Of a DNA stretch of 64,000 bases, positions 35,694 through 47,291 are shown in pieces. Source of the stretch: Cymodocea nodosa (Eukaryota; Streptophyta; Magnoliopsida; Alismatales; Cymodoceaceae). The translations under genes and the position numbers were made by a program. The notes under the pieces were generated by a model. That model made no database searches. It had not been told where the DNA came from and was given only the letters and a program-made list of their open reading frames with translations. The DNA is taken from NCBI GenBank assembly GCA_036874045.1, contig CM072343.1, positions 13,908,001-13,972,000 of the forward strand, read 5' to 3'. How positions within the stretch are numbered: the first letter of the stretch is position 1; each line of letters begins with the position of its first letter.

Positions 35694-37490
35694 GGCAAGA
35701 TATAAAATACAAAATTGGACAGATACAAATACAAAATACAAACACTCAAATACAAAATACAAACACAGATAAGTTGTTTTTGGTATTTTTGTTTTAATAT
35801 GAACATGGAAATGGGCGAAAGGTGAAATGTAAAGTAATCTCAGTTGACAGTAACTACTTCCGTCACTACATGCGAGGCGATTACACCACTGAAAATTAAA
35901 CCACTTACAACTCTGTCTCCTCTCCCTATAGAATCGTGAGTCCAAAATTGCAAGATGATCTCCTCTTCAGCATACAGGTATCAACCCGAAACCAAGGCTA
36001 GAAGTTTTACGATCTCCTGAAATATGAGTCGGCGCTTGGTGAAAATGGCTTCCCTTCCTACGACGCGATCACTCCTTACAGTGGTTGTTAGGCACTATGT
36101 TTGGCTCGGAATCGACCCGACATCAGAAAAGTATCCTCACAGACCTCCGATGGTTGGTGATAATGTGGTGATAATGTGGTGGTGATAATGGTTGGTGTGG
36201 TACTTTAGAGAATTGTCGAAACTGTCTGTAGAAAGCTCGGTGCTCCTCCTCTGTACACACTAGCCATACCCATCGATCACACACACTTTACTTCTTTTCT
36301 TTTATATTTCTTCAGTGGTAACTACTTCTGCTTGAATGGTCGGTTGGATTTCCTTCATTCATATCAACGACGATGCTTTCTTCTCCCTTCGACGAGTGAA
36401 TTCCTACATGAAACGTGCGATCGTGTTTTTTTTCCTTCCAACTATCCTGTTTCTGCAACCGCTACAGTGGCATATTAGAAAATAAATAGTCTGTGGAGTT
36501 ACAGATAACTCAACGGACTTGCCTCGTTGATTTAACTATAAAACACATGCATAAATTTAACTATCTGATGCTCAGGTGCATTTCGGATACTTATAAACTT
36601 AACTATCCGATGCCCAGATGTATTTCAGATACTTACAGATAACTCACTGATATATAACTTAAGTAAATCTACCAGATCTCGACACGTGTCATCAGCAGTT
36701 TAATAATAAAAGAAACATTTCAGAGAGTTACAGGTCTAACTATCTGATGCTCAGCTGCATTTCAAATAGTTAGAGATAACTTATCGAACTTTGTCCGTTG
36801 AGATAGCTATAACTCAACAGAGAGCTTATTGAATATATATATTTGATTGTTAAAAATGGGACAGTTCTCAATTCTTAAGCAATTCCCTGTGGGTTCGACC
36901 TGTACTTGCACACTAATACAATAGACACTGTGCACTTGCAGTTAAAATACAAATTTGAATTAATATCTAATTTGTGTGAAAGGTTGTTTGTTTACTTCTA
37001 AAAAAGGAATAGGCATAAAGATAAATTAACTAAGTAAAAACAGAAGTTAACAGTGTGAAAGTCGAAGAGTTAAACATAACTGTTCGAGTTTCAACTGAGA
37101 CATAATAAAGTAATGAAATTCAACACGTGCATAATTCTGACTTAAGGAGTTCAGATATTTTCGGATACTTATAAAGCTAACTATCCGATGCTCAGATGCA
37201 TTTTGGAGAGTTACCAAATAACTTACTGAACATTTACTTAAGATATGCATTTAGGCTTCAACACGTGTACTTCAGGAAATAATAAAATATTCTGTTGATC
37301 GTTTAAAACATAACTGTCCGGTATATAAAATATAGCCTTCCAAAATCACAAAAAATTCGGATACTTAAGAATTAAAAAACCTGTATTTCACCGATAATTT
37401 AAAAATGTACTGAATTAATGTTAATTTCCTGAAATTATGTAGATTCTTTCATTAAAACATATAATAGTTCATAATAGTTGAATTATTATA
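35694..37490 (-). repeat. G-L 5' LTR remnant with an inverted LTR-end insert
   Basis: 35735-36780 matches 21935-22980 of the 3' LTR in the same orientation, and 37060-37480 matches 22890-23260. Between them, 36785-37051 is the inverse of the LTR end (21340-21700) and stops exactly at its terminal AACA. The LTR end, primer site and first part of the coding region are missing at the 35693 joint, where repeated ACAAATACAAAATAC units occur. Confidence 0.7.
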
Positions 37491-37499
37491 TGAGAAATT

Positions 37500-38609
37500 G
37501 CTCCCCTTACATAAATGTAGTCTAAAGAATCTATGGCGTACTTAAACTAGGTTGCCAAGCCCTAATAGATTTGGCATTAAAAGGTCAAAAAGCTTACTTA
37601 AGTTGGGTACAAAGCCTTAAATAGATTTGAGTCTCTCTCTTTATTTTAAAAAAAATTATTAATTAAATAAAGAAATAAGTAGTAGATTTAACAATTTAGA
37701 TTTTCTGGCTTTTATATTATTCAGTTTACAAAAGATAATTCATAGAGATATACCTTCAGGAACTTAAAAGAGTTCAATAATGAGTATACAAACTTAAGAA
37801 AATAAATACCGTACATTATGTGTAAAGAGTAGATAATAGCAAAGAAAAATAACAAAGATTATATGCATAGATTATGGTAGGATTGTTATAACACTTGGAA
37901 AATAAATTAAGCTTGAGTACATTGCCCTCTTTTTTTTTGTTTATATATATATATATATATTTTATATTCATATTTATGTATTACCTCCCACAATATCATC
38001 TTTTTACGTGATCACAATCCATTACTTAAGGGAAAGATAACTAGTTACTCAATGACAAGTGAGAACAAGTAAAAAAAAAAAATTTTTTTTTAAATATAAT
38101 CTGAATTACTTGCTAAATGAGTTTTCAGTCAGCACATCCCAAACTAGTTGGTTTAAGTGACTAGGGTTTAAGATCCCCCAATGGAATTAATTACTCAAGT
38201 AATTGCAGATAAAAAAAATAAAACAAGATAGTAAATTAAATTAGAGGCAACTGCAAGACTTAATTTTTCTAACAGAATGTTAATAACTTTCTTTTAAAAA
38301 ACAGTACATACTTTCTATGTATTTTCCTATTAAAATATCTGTAATAGCATATACATAAGTAACAAAAATACAGTTGGCACTCACATTGAATCAAATTAAC
38401 TTTCCTTAAGTAATCTTTTCTGAAATTTTCTTAAATAAATTGACTTCAATAAAAATCAGAATTTCATAAATTCTTAACTACTAGAAAATGGTAATTCGAA
38501 AATAGATTTTTTGTTTTTGTTTTTGTTTTTTTGTTTTTAATAATAAAGAAATTAAATTCTAAAACTACCTTTTTAACAAACCAAGATGTTATGCAATGAA
38601 CAAGATAAT
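37500..38609 (-). other. C2 post-pol tail
   Basis: Noncoding, AT-rich, with a TA repeat near 37940-37960 and a T-rich run near 38510. A short block with GGGATGTGCTGACTGAAAAC (minus strand, about 38120-38140) matches the tails of S1 and G. The tail ends with GTAAGGGGAG at about 37510, as in S1 about 1.1 kb after pol. Confidence 0.6.
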
Positions 38610-41525
38610 TTAAACATCAGATAACCTACAGATACTAAGTTCTAATTGTAATTTTGAAAAGGTATTTTCATCTAAGGGTTTTGTAAATAAATCTGCTAAT
38701 TGTTCTATGGTAGGAATAAAATTTAATACTATTTTTCCTTTTATAACATTATCCCTTAGAAAATGATGTCGAACTTCTATATATTTAGCTCATGAATGTA
38801 AGACAGGATTTTTAGACAAACTTATTGTAGAACTACTATCACAGAAAATCTTAGTTGGTTCATAGTCTAAATTAAAATCTTTTAAAGTTTGTTTGATCCA
38901 TAGGATTTGAGCACAGCAAAGTGTAGCAGCTATATATTCAACTTTAGTTGTAGATAATGCTACACAATTTTGCTTTTTGCTAAATCATGACACTAAAGAA
39001 TTTCCTAATAATTGACAAGTGCCACTGGTGCTTTTTCTTTCAGACTTACATCCTACGAAATCAGCATCACTATAACCTATTAAATTTAAACAACTGTGTT
39101 TAAAGTAAAACAATCTGAAATTGATGGTTCCTAATAGATATTTAAAAATTTGTTTAACAGCAAGTAGGTGTGATTCTTTAGGATTAGATTGATATCTAGC
39201 ACAAGTACACACACTAAACATAATATCTGGTCGGGTAGCTGTTAAATAAAGTAATGAACCAATCATACTTCTATATTGTTTTACATCTACAGTTTTTCCA
39301 AAGTCATCTTTATCCAACTTGGTGATAGTGCTCATTGGTGTATTCTTTATTTTAGTGTTGTCTAACCTAAACCTCTTTAATAAATCTTGAGTATATTTTT
39401 CTTGTGAAATAAAAGTACCTTGATCTAATTGCTTAATATGTAAGCCTAGAAAAAATGATAATTCACCCATCATACTCATTTGAAATTGATTAGTCATGTC
39501 TTTCGAAAAAAACTCAACTAATTTATCATTTGTTGCTCCAAATATGATGTCATCTACATAGATTTGAACTACTAATATATCTTTTTCGATCTTCTTGATA
39601 AAAAGAGTGTGATCTGCCTTTCCCATAGAATACCCTTTTTCCATAAGAAATTTAGATAATGTCTCATACCAAGACCTAGGGGCTTGTTTAAGGCCATATA
39701 GTGCCTTCTTAAGCTTATAAACATACTTAGGATGTTTTGAATCTTCAAAACCTAGAGGTTGTTTTACATAAACTTCTTCTTTTATATATTCATTTAAAAA
39801 AGCAGTCTTAACATCCATTTGATATAATTTGAAATCCATATAACAAGCTTATGCTAACAAAATTCGTATTGATTCTAGTTTAGCAATAGGAGCAAATGTT
39901 TCATCATAATCAATTCCTTCCTCTTGCTTGTAACCTTGAGCAACTAATCTAGCTTTATTTTTAACTATATGTCCATCTTGATCTACTTTATTTCTAAATA
40001 CCCACATTGTTCCTATTATGGACTAATTTTCAGGTGGTGGAACTAGATCCCATACCTCATTTCTTATAAATTGATTTAGCTCATCTTGCATAGCTAAATA
40101 CTAAAATTCATCTTCTAAGGCATCTTCAATTTTCTTAGGTTCTAGTAAAGAAACAAATGAATAAACACCACAAATGTTGGCTACTGATGACCTAGTCCTA
40201 ACTCCTTGATTAGGATCACCTATTATTTGATGAATAGGATGAGATGAAGCATAATGCCAATTTCTATGTTGTTCCATATTTTCTATAGGTATGACATTAT
40301 TTCTTCTAAATTTTCATCATTTAAGTTTATATTTCTTATTCTGTCAAATAATCTCTCAATTTCTCTGTCAACATCATTTGGTACCATTTCTAGGAGAATT
40401 TTTGAATCAAAGTTTTCAGCATGTCTAACATCCAAATGAGAATTTTCATGAAATTTCACATGTAGGGTTTCCTCGATGGATTTTGTTGATTTGTTATAAA
40501 CTCTATATGGCTTACTTCTAATGGAATAACCAACAAAAATACCCTCATCTGATTTGGCTCTAAATTTGTCTCTTTGTTCCTTAGTGTTTAAAATAAAACA
40601 CTTACAGCCAAAGGATTTTAAATAACTTATTTTGGGAACCCTATTATACCATATCTCATAAGGAGTTTTATCTAAAATTGGTCTTAGTTGTACTCTATTT
40701 TTAACATAGCATGCTGTATGAACTACTTCTGCCTAGAGAGATAGGGGTAACTTATTCTCATTTAACATGGTTCTGGACATTTCCTGAAGTGATATGTTTT
40801 TACGTTCTACTATCCCATTTTGTGAAGGAGCTCTTGGAAATGAGTACCTATGATCTATGCCTAATTCTTCACAAAAGGTGTCCATTTGATCATTATCAAA
40901 TTCTGTACCATGATCACTCCTAAGTTTTTGAATTTTAACATTTTGCTCATTCTGAACTTTATTACAGAATATCTTAAATATTTCAAAAACTTCAGTTTTA
41001 TTAGCTAGAAAATAGACCCAAGTAAATCTAGAATAGTCATCAACTAGTACAAAAGCATAATGTTTACCTCCTAGACTGGTTGTCCTAGTAGGCCCAAATA
41101 AATTCATATGCATTAGTTCTAATACTCTTTTGCTTATTATTTCATTTAAACTTTTAAAGGATGTTTTATGTAATTTACCTAGTTGACATGCATCACACAT
41201 AAACTCTTTCGAGTACTTAGTACTAGGTAAACCTCTAACTAAATTCTTTTTAGACAACTTTTGTAATAATTTTAAGTTTGAGTGTCCTAACCTTCTATGC
41301 CATAAAATAACTTCATCCGATTTTGCAATTAAGTAAGCATTGTCTTTAATAATATCAAAAGGCAAATTCAGAATACAAACAAATCCTTTCTTGTATGCAG
41401 TGAATAAAATTTCGTTTGTAGACATGTCCATAATTTTATAGGAATCTTTTTCAAAAATTACTCTATAAAACTTCATTAAAACAGGAACACTCACTAAATT
41501 AAAACCTAAGTTTTCCACTAATAAG
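38610..41525 (-). pseudogene. pol: C2 pol: pre-integrase, integrase, RT, RNase H
   Basis: GAG-pre-integrase with LWHRRLGHSNLKLLQKLS and CDACQLGK, integrase with LMHMNLFGPT, KLRSDHGTEFDND and SQNGIVERK, then a long acidic linker with stops. RT has [19 protein letters not shown] and [13 protein letters not shown]. RNase H has [17 protein letters not shown] and a terminal block ending in LSDV before TAA at 38610-38612. Stops lie at about 40732, 39840 and 38984. Confidence 0.9.
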
Positions 41526-41569
41526 ATATCATTTATAAAGCATTTCTCAGTTACCCGAACCTTGCCAGA

Positions 41570-42967
41570 CCTAATGATCGGAGAGTTATGGAGTTAACTA
41601 TCCGAAAGAAAAAGGAAAATCAGAAAGTTAGAAAGGCTAACTATCTGAAACTTAAGTTATTCAATTAATCACGTGTAGAAATTCAGAACAGAAGCTTAAA
41701 GGATTTTTCGGAGAGTTAGGAAGATAACTATCCAACTTTTTCAGTAAGTTACAGGTATAACTTTCGGAACTTAAGTTATCCTATTACGCATGTGCAGAAT
41801 GGAGAAGCCAGCAGTTGAAAGCTTAAAAGGGAAAATCGAAGAGTTAGATAACTATCCGAAATTTTCAAAGAGAGTTTCAGTAAGTTACAATTTAACTATC
41901 CGAAACTTAAGTTATTGAAATTGCTACGTGTAGAATTCCAAAAAGAAGATCATTTAAGTTTTTGGAGAGTTAGAAAGATAACTATCTGAAATCTCAAGAG
42001 AGTTTCGGTAAGTTACGGTTTAACCATCTGAAACTTAAGACAGTGAATTTCCCACGTGTAGATTAAAAGGAACAGCTGTCGAAGAATTAAAAGAAATGTC
42101 GGAGAGCTACAGTAGTTAACTATCCGAAAGTCAGGAGCTCATTTCGGTGAGTTAATATACAAGTCTCTGAACTCTTGACATTACACGTGAGCAACTTAAA
42201 ATCTCACATGACTTAGATAACATGATATAAGTAATGAATTGGTATGTTATGGATGCTTTTCGGTAAGTTATTTTTATAACCATCTGAACGCTTGAGATTT
42301 TCGAAAGGTTACTTACTGAACATCAGACAGAACGGTAACTTACCATATTTAGGTCTGATTATTTTCCAAGTACAATAGAATATATCCGTTGAAAGAAAAA
42401 TTATGATCGTTATACCTTTGGTATAAATATGAGGAGTTTGAGAGAAGAAAAGACAGAGATAACGTATATACCACATATAGTGAGCTACACTCCAACTCCA
42501 ATTACACTCAAGTCTGCAAACAATGAAGCATATTCTAAAGATCTACTGCAAAAAAAGCTCTGTGCACCAAAACTCTGATTGAAAGACTCAAGCTGTTGGT
42601 TCGTGGCTTCAACCTAAAAGTTACATTTAGTTGTTGGTTTGAGTTTTGACCTGAAAACTCTAGAGGTTGGTTTACTGAAGTTTATACCTGAAAACTTTTG
42701 TGTTGTTGGTTCTTGCTTTGACCTGAAAGTAAGTGTGTAAGTGTTGAAACACTTAGTGAAGCCCAAGTGAATCTTGAGGGTGGACTAGCCAATTTGGTGA
42801 ACCACCTAAAACTTGCCGTGTGTTATCTTTCTCTTTTGCTTTGCATTCATTTAGTTTCATCTCATTTCATTTCTATTGAATCATTCGATTCAACAATCAA
42901 AAAGAATATAAAAAATTATACACATTCACCATTCACCCCCCCTTTGGTGAGTCTACCAATCCTAACA
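41570..42967 (+). repeat. LTR of another Sirevirus-like family, 5' truncated
   Basis: Ends CACCATTCACCCCCCCTTTG...CCTAACA, the Sirevirus style of LTR end. U3 (41570-42340) is an array of about five degenerate modules, each with GGAGAGTTA, TAACTATCCGAAA, GGTAAGTTA, GAAACTTAAGTTA and CACGTGTAGA. TATAAATA at 42422-42429. The region to 42967 includes repeated GTTGGTT...ACCTGAAA units (42595-42730). The left junction with C2 is uncertain within 41525-41575. Confidence 0.75.
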
Positions 42968-43109
42968 GTCGTTACGCCTACGAAAAGGAGCACTAGTTAG
43001 GATTTCCCTTTTGTTTTGTTTTGTATTTGAATAAAAGCTTCTAGTAATTGTCATTCTAATCATTTCCTAGTTTATATACTTGAATACTTGCTAGGGACTA
43101 GCAAGACTT

Positions 43110-43120
43110 AAGTGTGGGGG
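43110..43120 (+). promoter_or_regulatory. A2 polypurine tract
   Basis: AAGTGTGGGGG preceded by CTAGGGACTAGCAAGACTT and followed by TATT and the LTR; a typical Athila 3' junction. Confidence 0.85.
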
Positions 43121-43124
43121 TATT

Positions 43125-45730
43125 TGTAAGGAGTAAAATTGTGCATTTTTATGTGCTATTATTTGTGCTTCTTATGACTTAAATGTTAAATAATGCATGA
43201 TTATAATTGAAATATCATCACATAGGCATTTACATGAGTATGCATGATTATGGGATTTAATGACTTAAATTTGCACAACTTAGCCCTTTTGTTGATTATT
43301 GACTTAATGATCATGGGAATGAATAGTGATTATTTACTTAGATGTCTTAGATGTTTTCTTCTTGTTATATTTTAATTCATTTGCTTAAGTTTAAAGGTTA
43401 TCTCAAGGAAATAAGGTGGATGAATCTCAACCGTTGGATCTACCAAGGAAGAGATCAACTACCAAGTCTATTTAAAGGGAAGGACAACCCAAAACTAGGC
43501 TTTGTCTTCTCCTCTCCAAGCAAAAACGTGGCTCCTTCTTCTCCTTGGATTATCGACATCCAAAGCTCCTTGGAAGCAAGTCACTTCCTCTCTGGTGTTG
43601 CTGATTTTGGTGGTGTGTGGAGAGAGCAAGTTGGACCCAAGGGAGGTGTGTTCGTGGAAGCTCTAAGGAAGGACGTGGGTGCATAGAAGGTGATTTTGTT
43701 GGGTGCAACTCCCCTTCTTCTTTGGTGTACAACTTTCTTGCATGGAGGACAATAGGAACCTCTTGTGGAGAGGCCTCTTCATCTGGTTTGGAGGTGATAT
43801 GTGTGGAGAAAGCAAGGAAGGAGCCAACTAGGGCTTGGTTGGTGGACATCCATGAGAAGGAAGCTTGTTGCCTTCATCCTTTGGTGAAATCTTGAAGCCC
43901 CTTAGTATTTCAAGAGGAAAAAGTGGTGTGACAGGCCATGTTGGAGTCTTGAGGATGTGAGGGAGGCCAACTTCAGGAGCTTACTTCAAGGTGTTGGAGA
44001 TTTAAAGGTATAACTTGGAGTGGGTTGACCAAAAACTATCATTATGTTTGCATATGTTGTGTGTTATCATTGTGTTTGATGTTGTTTTTGTATTGCATAT
44101 GTCTTTGCATGTTTAGGTTTATTTTTAGTAGTATAACCTTCATTTTTATGTTGTAAAACTCTTAGTTCATTTAATGAAACTTGCCTCTGAAAATGGATGA
44201 TTTTCGTGTAGATATGTGAATACATGTAGTCAAGGTGTTTGGTTACTGTAAAGATAGAACTTTCCTTATGTTGTCTTCCTTGTAAATAGAGTTTTTCTCA
44301 ATGTTTTTCATCGATTCTTAAGCCATTTTTGTAGAGAAATAAAAGACAATTCTTTCTGTATACTTTTTTTAATTCTTTGAGCTCATTTGGTTTGATTTTT
44401 CCATTTTATACAAAGAGTGTATTCTCAGTCTGAAATCACATTTTCGATCAGTAGTTTTTTGGAAATGTCTGATACGATTTCTCCCTTTATACAAAATTTT
44501 TTAAGATCTGTAAATTGGGTTTATTAGATTGATGAGTTTACTTTCATTCAGTGTGATTTCATAGACTTTCATAAAGAATTGATAAAGTTCTCGAGTTTTT
44601 ACTGTGAGTGTGCGTTTTGCATTATTTCAAGATCGTTTTGTGCACCTCACTAGGGCTTAATGTTATTTTCAATTGAGGACGATTTATATTGTAAAATCAC
44701 CACGTCCTTTTAGATAACTTGCAACCCTTTCTAATGCATATTTTTACATGATTTTTCAATACCTATTTTGGGAGAAATCATTATTATAAGTAGAGATATT
44801 TTCTTTGATTTCGGAGAACAAGTTAGGAAGGGAGTGGATTTTTGTAGTTTCGAATTCTAGCCAAACAGAATCTTGCCCTATTTTATTCCTTTCATAGAAG
44901 ATGTTTTTCGTAGAGTTTTTTAGTGTTTATTGATTCTATTTTGTAAGAAATTTTGTGTAGATTACAGTCATGTAAATTTTGTATTTTTCCAGAATGTATT
45001 TCATTGGTTTTTGATTTTTTCTCTCAGAGGTCGTAGTAGTTTTGAATTCCTATTTGAATGCTAGTTTCAATGCTTGACGCCTAAGTGTTTCCTACACTAA
45101 AAACTTTATGGAAAGATGTTTTATTAATTTTCCATATTAGTAGTATGAGTCTTTGTTCAAAGCCCTCTGATTTCACAGGATTTCATGGAGTTTTGACTGA
45201 GATATGATTTTTGCACCAAAGGTGTGTTTCAGGAAAGTTTACAGAATGGTTCTACGCCCTATTAAGAAATCCAACACTTCTAGAGTTTTATAATGATTTA
45301 GTCCATGAAATTACTACCATTTCAAAGATAACCAATACTTTCTCTGGATTTTTCAATGTCCAGGTTGGATGTAAGGAGAGTTAGAAATTGAGCTTAATTT
45401 CTGTAATTTCAAAGACGAAACTCATTAATTCTCTTGAGTTTCCTTAGGTTTAACCTTAGGAGCTTATTGGATTTTCGGTGATATTTGAACTCTTTATTGT
45501 ATTTATGTAATTATTACCTATTAATCTGTAATTAAAGTTTTTATCATGACTTTAATGTTGTGCATATTTTGCTAAGCATTTATTTCCTTAAATTCATTTA
45601 AGACAAGCTCCTTGTGGATCTACCCGCTCTTGCATATGTTTAATAGAATAGGTACCGTGCACTTGCAGTTTATAAATGTAAAATTTGGGATTTTCATGTC
45701 TTAATTCTAAATACAACAAATTTCCTTACA
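43125..45730 (+). repeat. A2 LTR, complete (2606 bp)
   Basis: Ends TGTAAGGA and TCCTTACA are perfect 8 bp inverted repeats. TATTTAAAG lies at 43469-43477. The LTR end has CTCCTTGTGGATCTACCCG and GTGCACTTGCAG. ORFs of 90-111 codons at 43351-43895 on both strands are in LTR leader sequence and show no protein features. Confidence 0.88.
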
Positions 45731-45736
45731 AGTTTT

Positions 45737-45754
45737 TGGCATCGTTGCCGAAGA
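45737..45754 (+). promoter_or_regulatory. A2 primer-binding site
   Basis: TGGCATCGTTGCCGAAGA, a mutated form of the A1 site, six bases after the LTR. Confidence 0.75.
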
Positions 45755-46920
45755 GCTTGGTGTTTTAACAGTCTTCGAAATTGTGTTTAGTGAATATATT
45801 CCTTTATGTATTACATTTCTCTTCTAAGTATTTTACTTTCTTTTTCTTTTCTTTTTCTCGGAAGCACCATATGAGCTAAATGTATATTTAAGTGATGCTG
45901 TGAATCTCTTTTGGAATTGAAATGATAATCTTCGTGTAGTCAATTCATAGTGTTGTATGGTTTTTATTACAAAATTGTTTTAAGAATGTGATTTGAAAAA
46001 CTTTTCTAGTTTTAAGCTAGGTGTAAAATCTGAGTTTCATGATTTTCTTGAGTTGCTAAAATGTTTAAAGTTTCATTTAAATCAGTATTTGTTGAATTTG
46101 GAATTGTATTGAGAGATTTATGAATTTGTGAAGATGATGGTGTTATGCAGTTTCAGAGCAAAACTAACCTAACTGAAGTTTTTCCTTTGAAAAGATATTG
46201 CAACACCATGATTCAAAGTTTCTAGTAGTTATTTTTCTATGAAAGTACACTTTTTATCTATAATTTGAGTATTTTTGCAATAAATTTGGATGTGTAGGAA
46301 TTTCTATGTAAATTTTCAAAGTTGATAGATGAGACAGATTTCAAGATAGAGTACATTACACTTTAGAAATTGATAGTCTTTTAAATTTTTATGCATACTT
46401 TTGCACAAAAGTAGGACTACGAATTTACATGAATTGCATGGATTGATCTTGCTAAGTTAATAAATTCTATGCTTTAATTTAGTCACATGCATACTTGTTG
46501 CAAAACCCTTTCATCCAAAGTTATGTTTGTGAATAGGATAAATGCTTAAATATTCTTTTGATAAGCCTCTAATTGTTATTCATTGTTATATAGGCTGATC
46601 TAAAATAGATATGCATGAATTAAGAATTCGTAGTTAGTCATGTTATAACTATTTTCCTAGTTGTAAAATGACTTCATTACTGTTGTCAATTAGAGATTGT
46701 GGCATTTCTAAGACACTTTAGCATAAGAATGTCCCTGTTTTAGACCTTATCATGTTTATGTTACATAAAGCCATAAATTGTATGTAAAAAAAAAGGGGCA
46801 CATAGCTCACACACTCTTACAACTCCTTATGTAGATTCAACTTGTATTTTGTTACTTCAAGGAATTATTTGAAAAACTCGCTACTAGGTGTGTTATTTGA
46901 CTACTATTTCATTGTTAAGC
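45755..46920 (+). other. A2 leader
   Basis: AT-rich untranslated DNA of about 1.15 kb. No gag core, RNA gene or regulatory site recognised. Confidence 0.6.
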
Positions 46921-47291
46921 ATGGACAAACATAATGCTCTTCATGCTATTATTAAGAAACCTCTTATGCCTACATGTACAAAGTGTATGTTATTTGATCA
47001 TGAAGATGATGAATGTCCTTTTTACATGTTGAAAGAAAATGCAAATTTGCATGAGATGAATTGTAATCTCATAGGAAGTGTAGTTGGGCCAAGTGGGAGC
47101 ACTTTTTCTCATCCTTCAAGCTTTAGTGAAGATTTAGCTAAAGCTGAAGAATGTCTGAAGCAACTTAGCATGGGTAGAAGCAACCACTATCAATTGGAAA
47201 ATACTTTTGAGGGTCAACCACATTTTGGGTGAAAAATGCGTAGTGGCCAAGATGTTGAGGTGGATACCTTTGCCCTTTTGAGGTTGGGAAG
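46921..47291 (+). pseudogene. A2 5' ORF: zinc knuckle start, cut by S4
   Basis: I prefer the ATG at 46921 (MDKHNALHAI), 33 bases inside a longer frame. A CX2CX4HX4C knuckle (CTKCMLFDHEDDEC) lies at 46975-47016, followed by a Ser-rich linker. TGA at 47230-47232 interrupts. The frame then reads VEVDTFALLRLG, matching the MDAFATLRSGKE stretch of A1 before its protease. As in A1, no gag core precedes the knuckle. S4 inserted at 47292; bases before it are GGAAG. Confidence 0.75.

Larger units (their letters stand above)
21340..37490 (-). mobile_element. Gypsy element G-L with F-box gene, minus strand
   Basis: In transcription order: rearranged 5' LTR (37490 to about 35735), deletion joint at about 35693, pol from mid-RT (to 31538), spacer, ORF2 (30998-28761), spacer, gag (27816-26473), F-box gene (26296-25160), tail, purine tract, 3' LTR (23338-21340). 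Primer site, protease and the RT start are lost in the 5' deletion. Solo LTR S3 sits in RT. G-R repeats the order independently. Confidence 0.8.
37500..41525 (-). mobile_element. Sirevirus C2, second copia family, 5' and 3' truncated
   Basis: Pol and the post-pol tail of a Sirevirus clearly diverged from S1 at protein level. The left end meets the G-L LTR at about 37500, just after the tract-like GTAAGGGGAG. The right end breaks in the pre-integrase region at about 41525, before a + strand LTR. No gag, protease or LTR of its own is attached. Confidence 0.88.
42968..47291 (+). mobile_element. Athila-like element A2: 3' tail, LTR, primer site, 5' ORF
   Basis: A purine tract precedes the LTR and a primer site follows it, so the LTR has internal sequence of the same orientation on both sides, as in a tandem array. 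S4 interrupts it at 47292. Confidence 0.82.

Noticed and set aside
37935..37965. TA microsatellite (also 9267-9285) and long T runs near 23859 and 52100
   Set aside because: Ordinary low-complexity sequence in AT-rich DNA.
43351..43895. Overlapping ORFs around 100 codons in the A2 LTR
   Set aside because: GC-richer LTR leader sequence; frames on both strands are open by composition and have no recognisable features.
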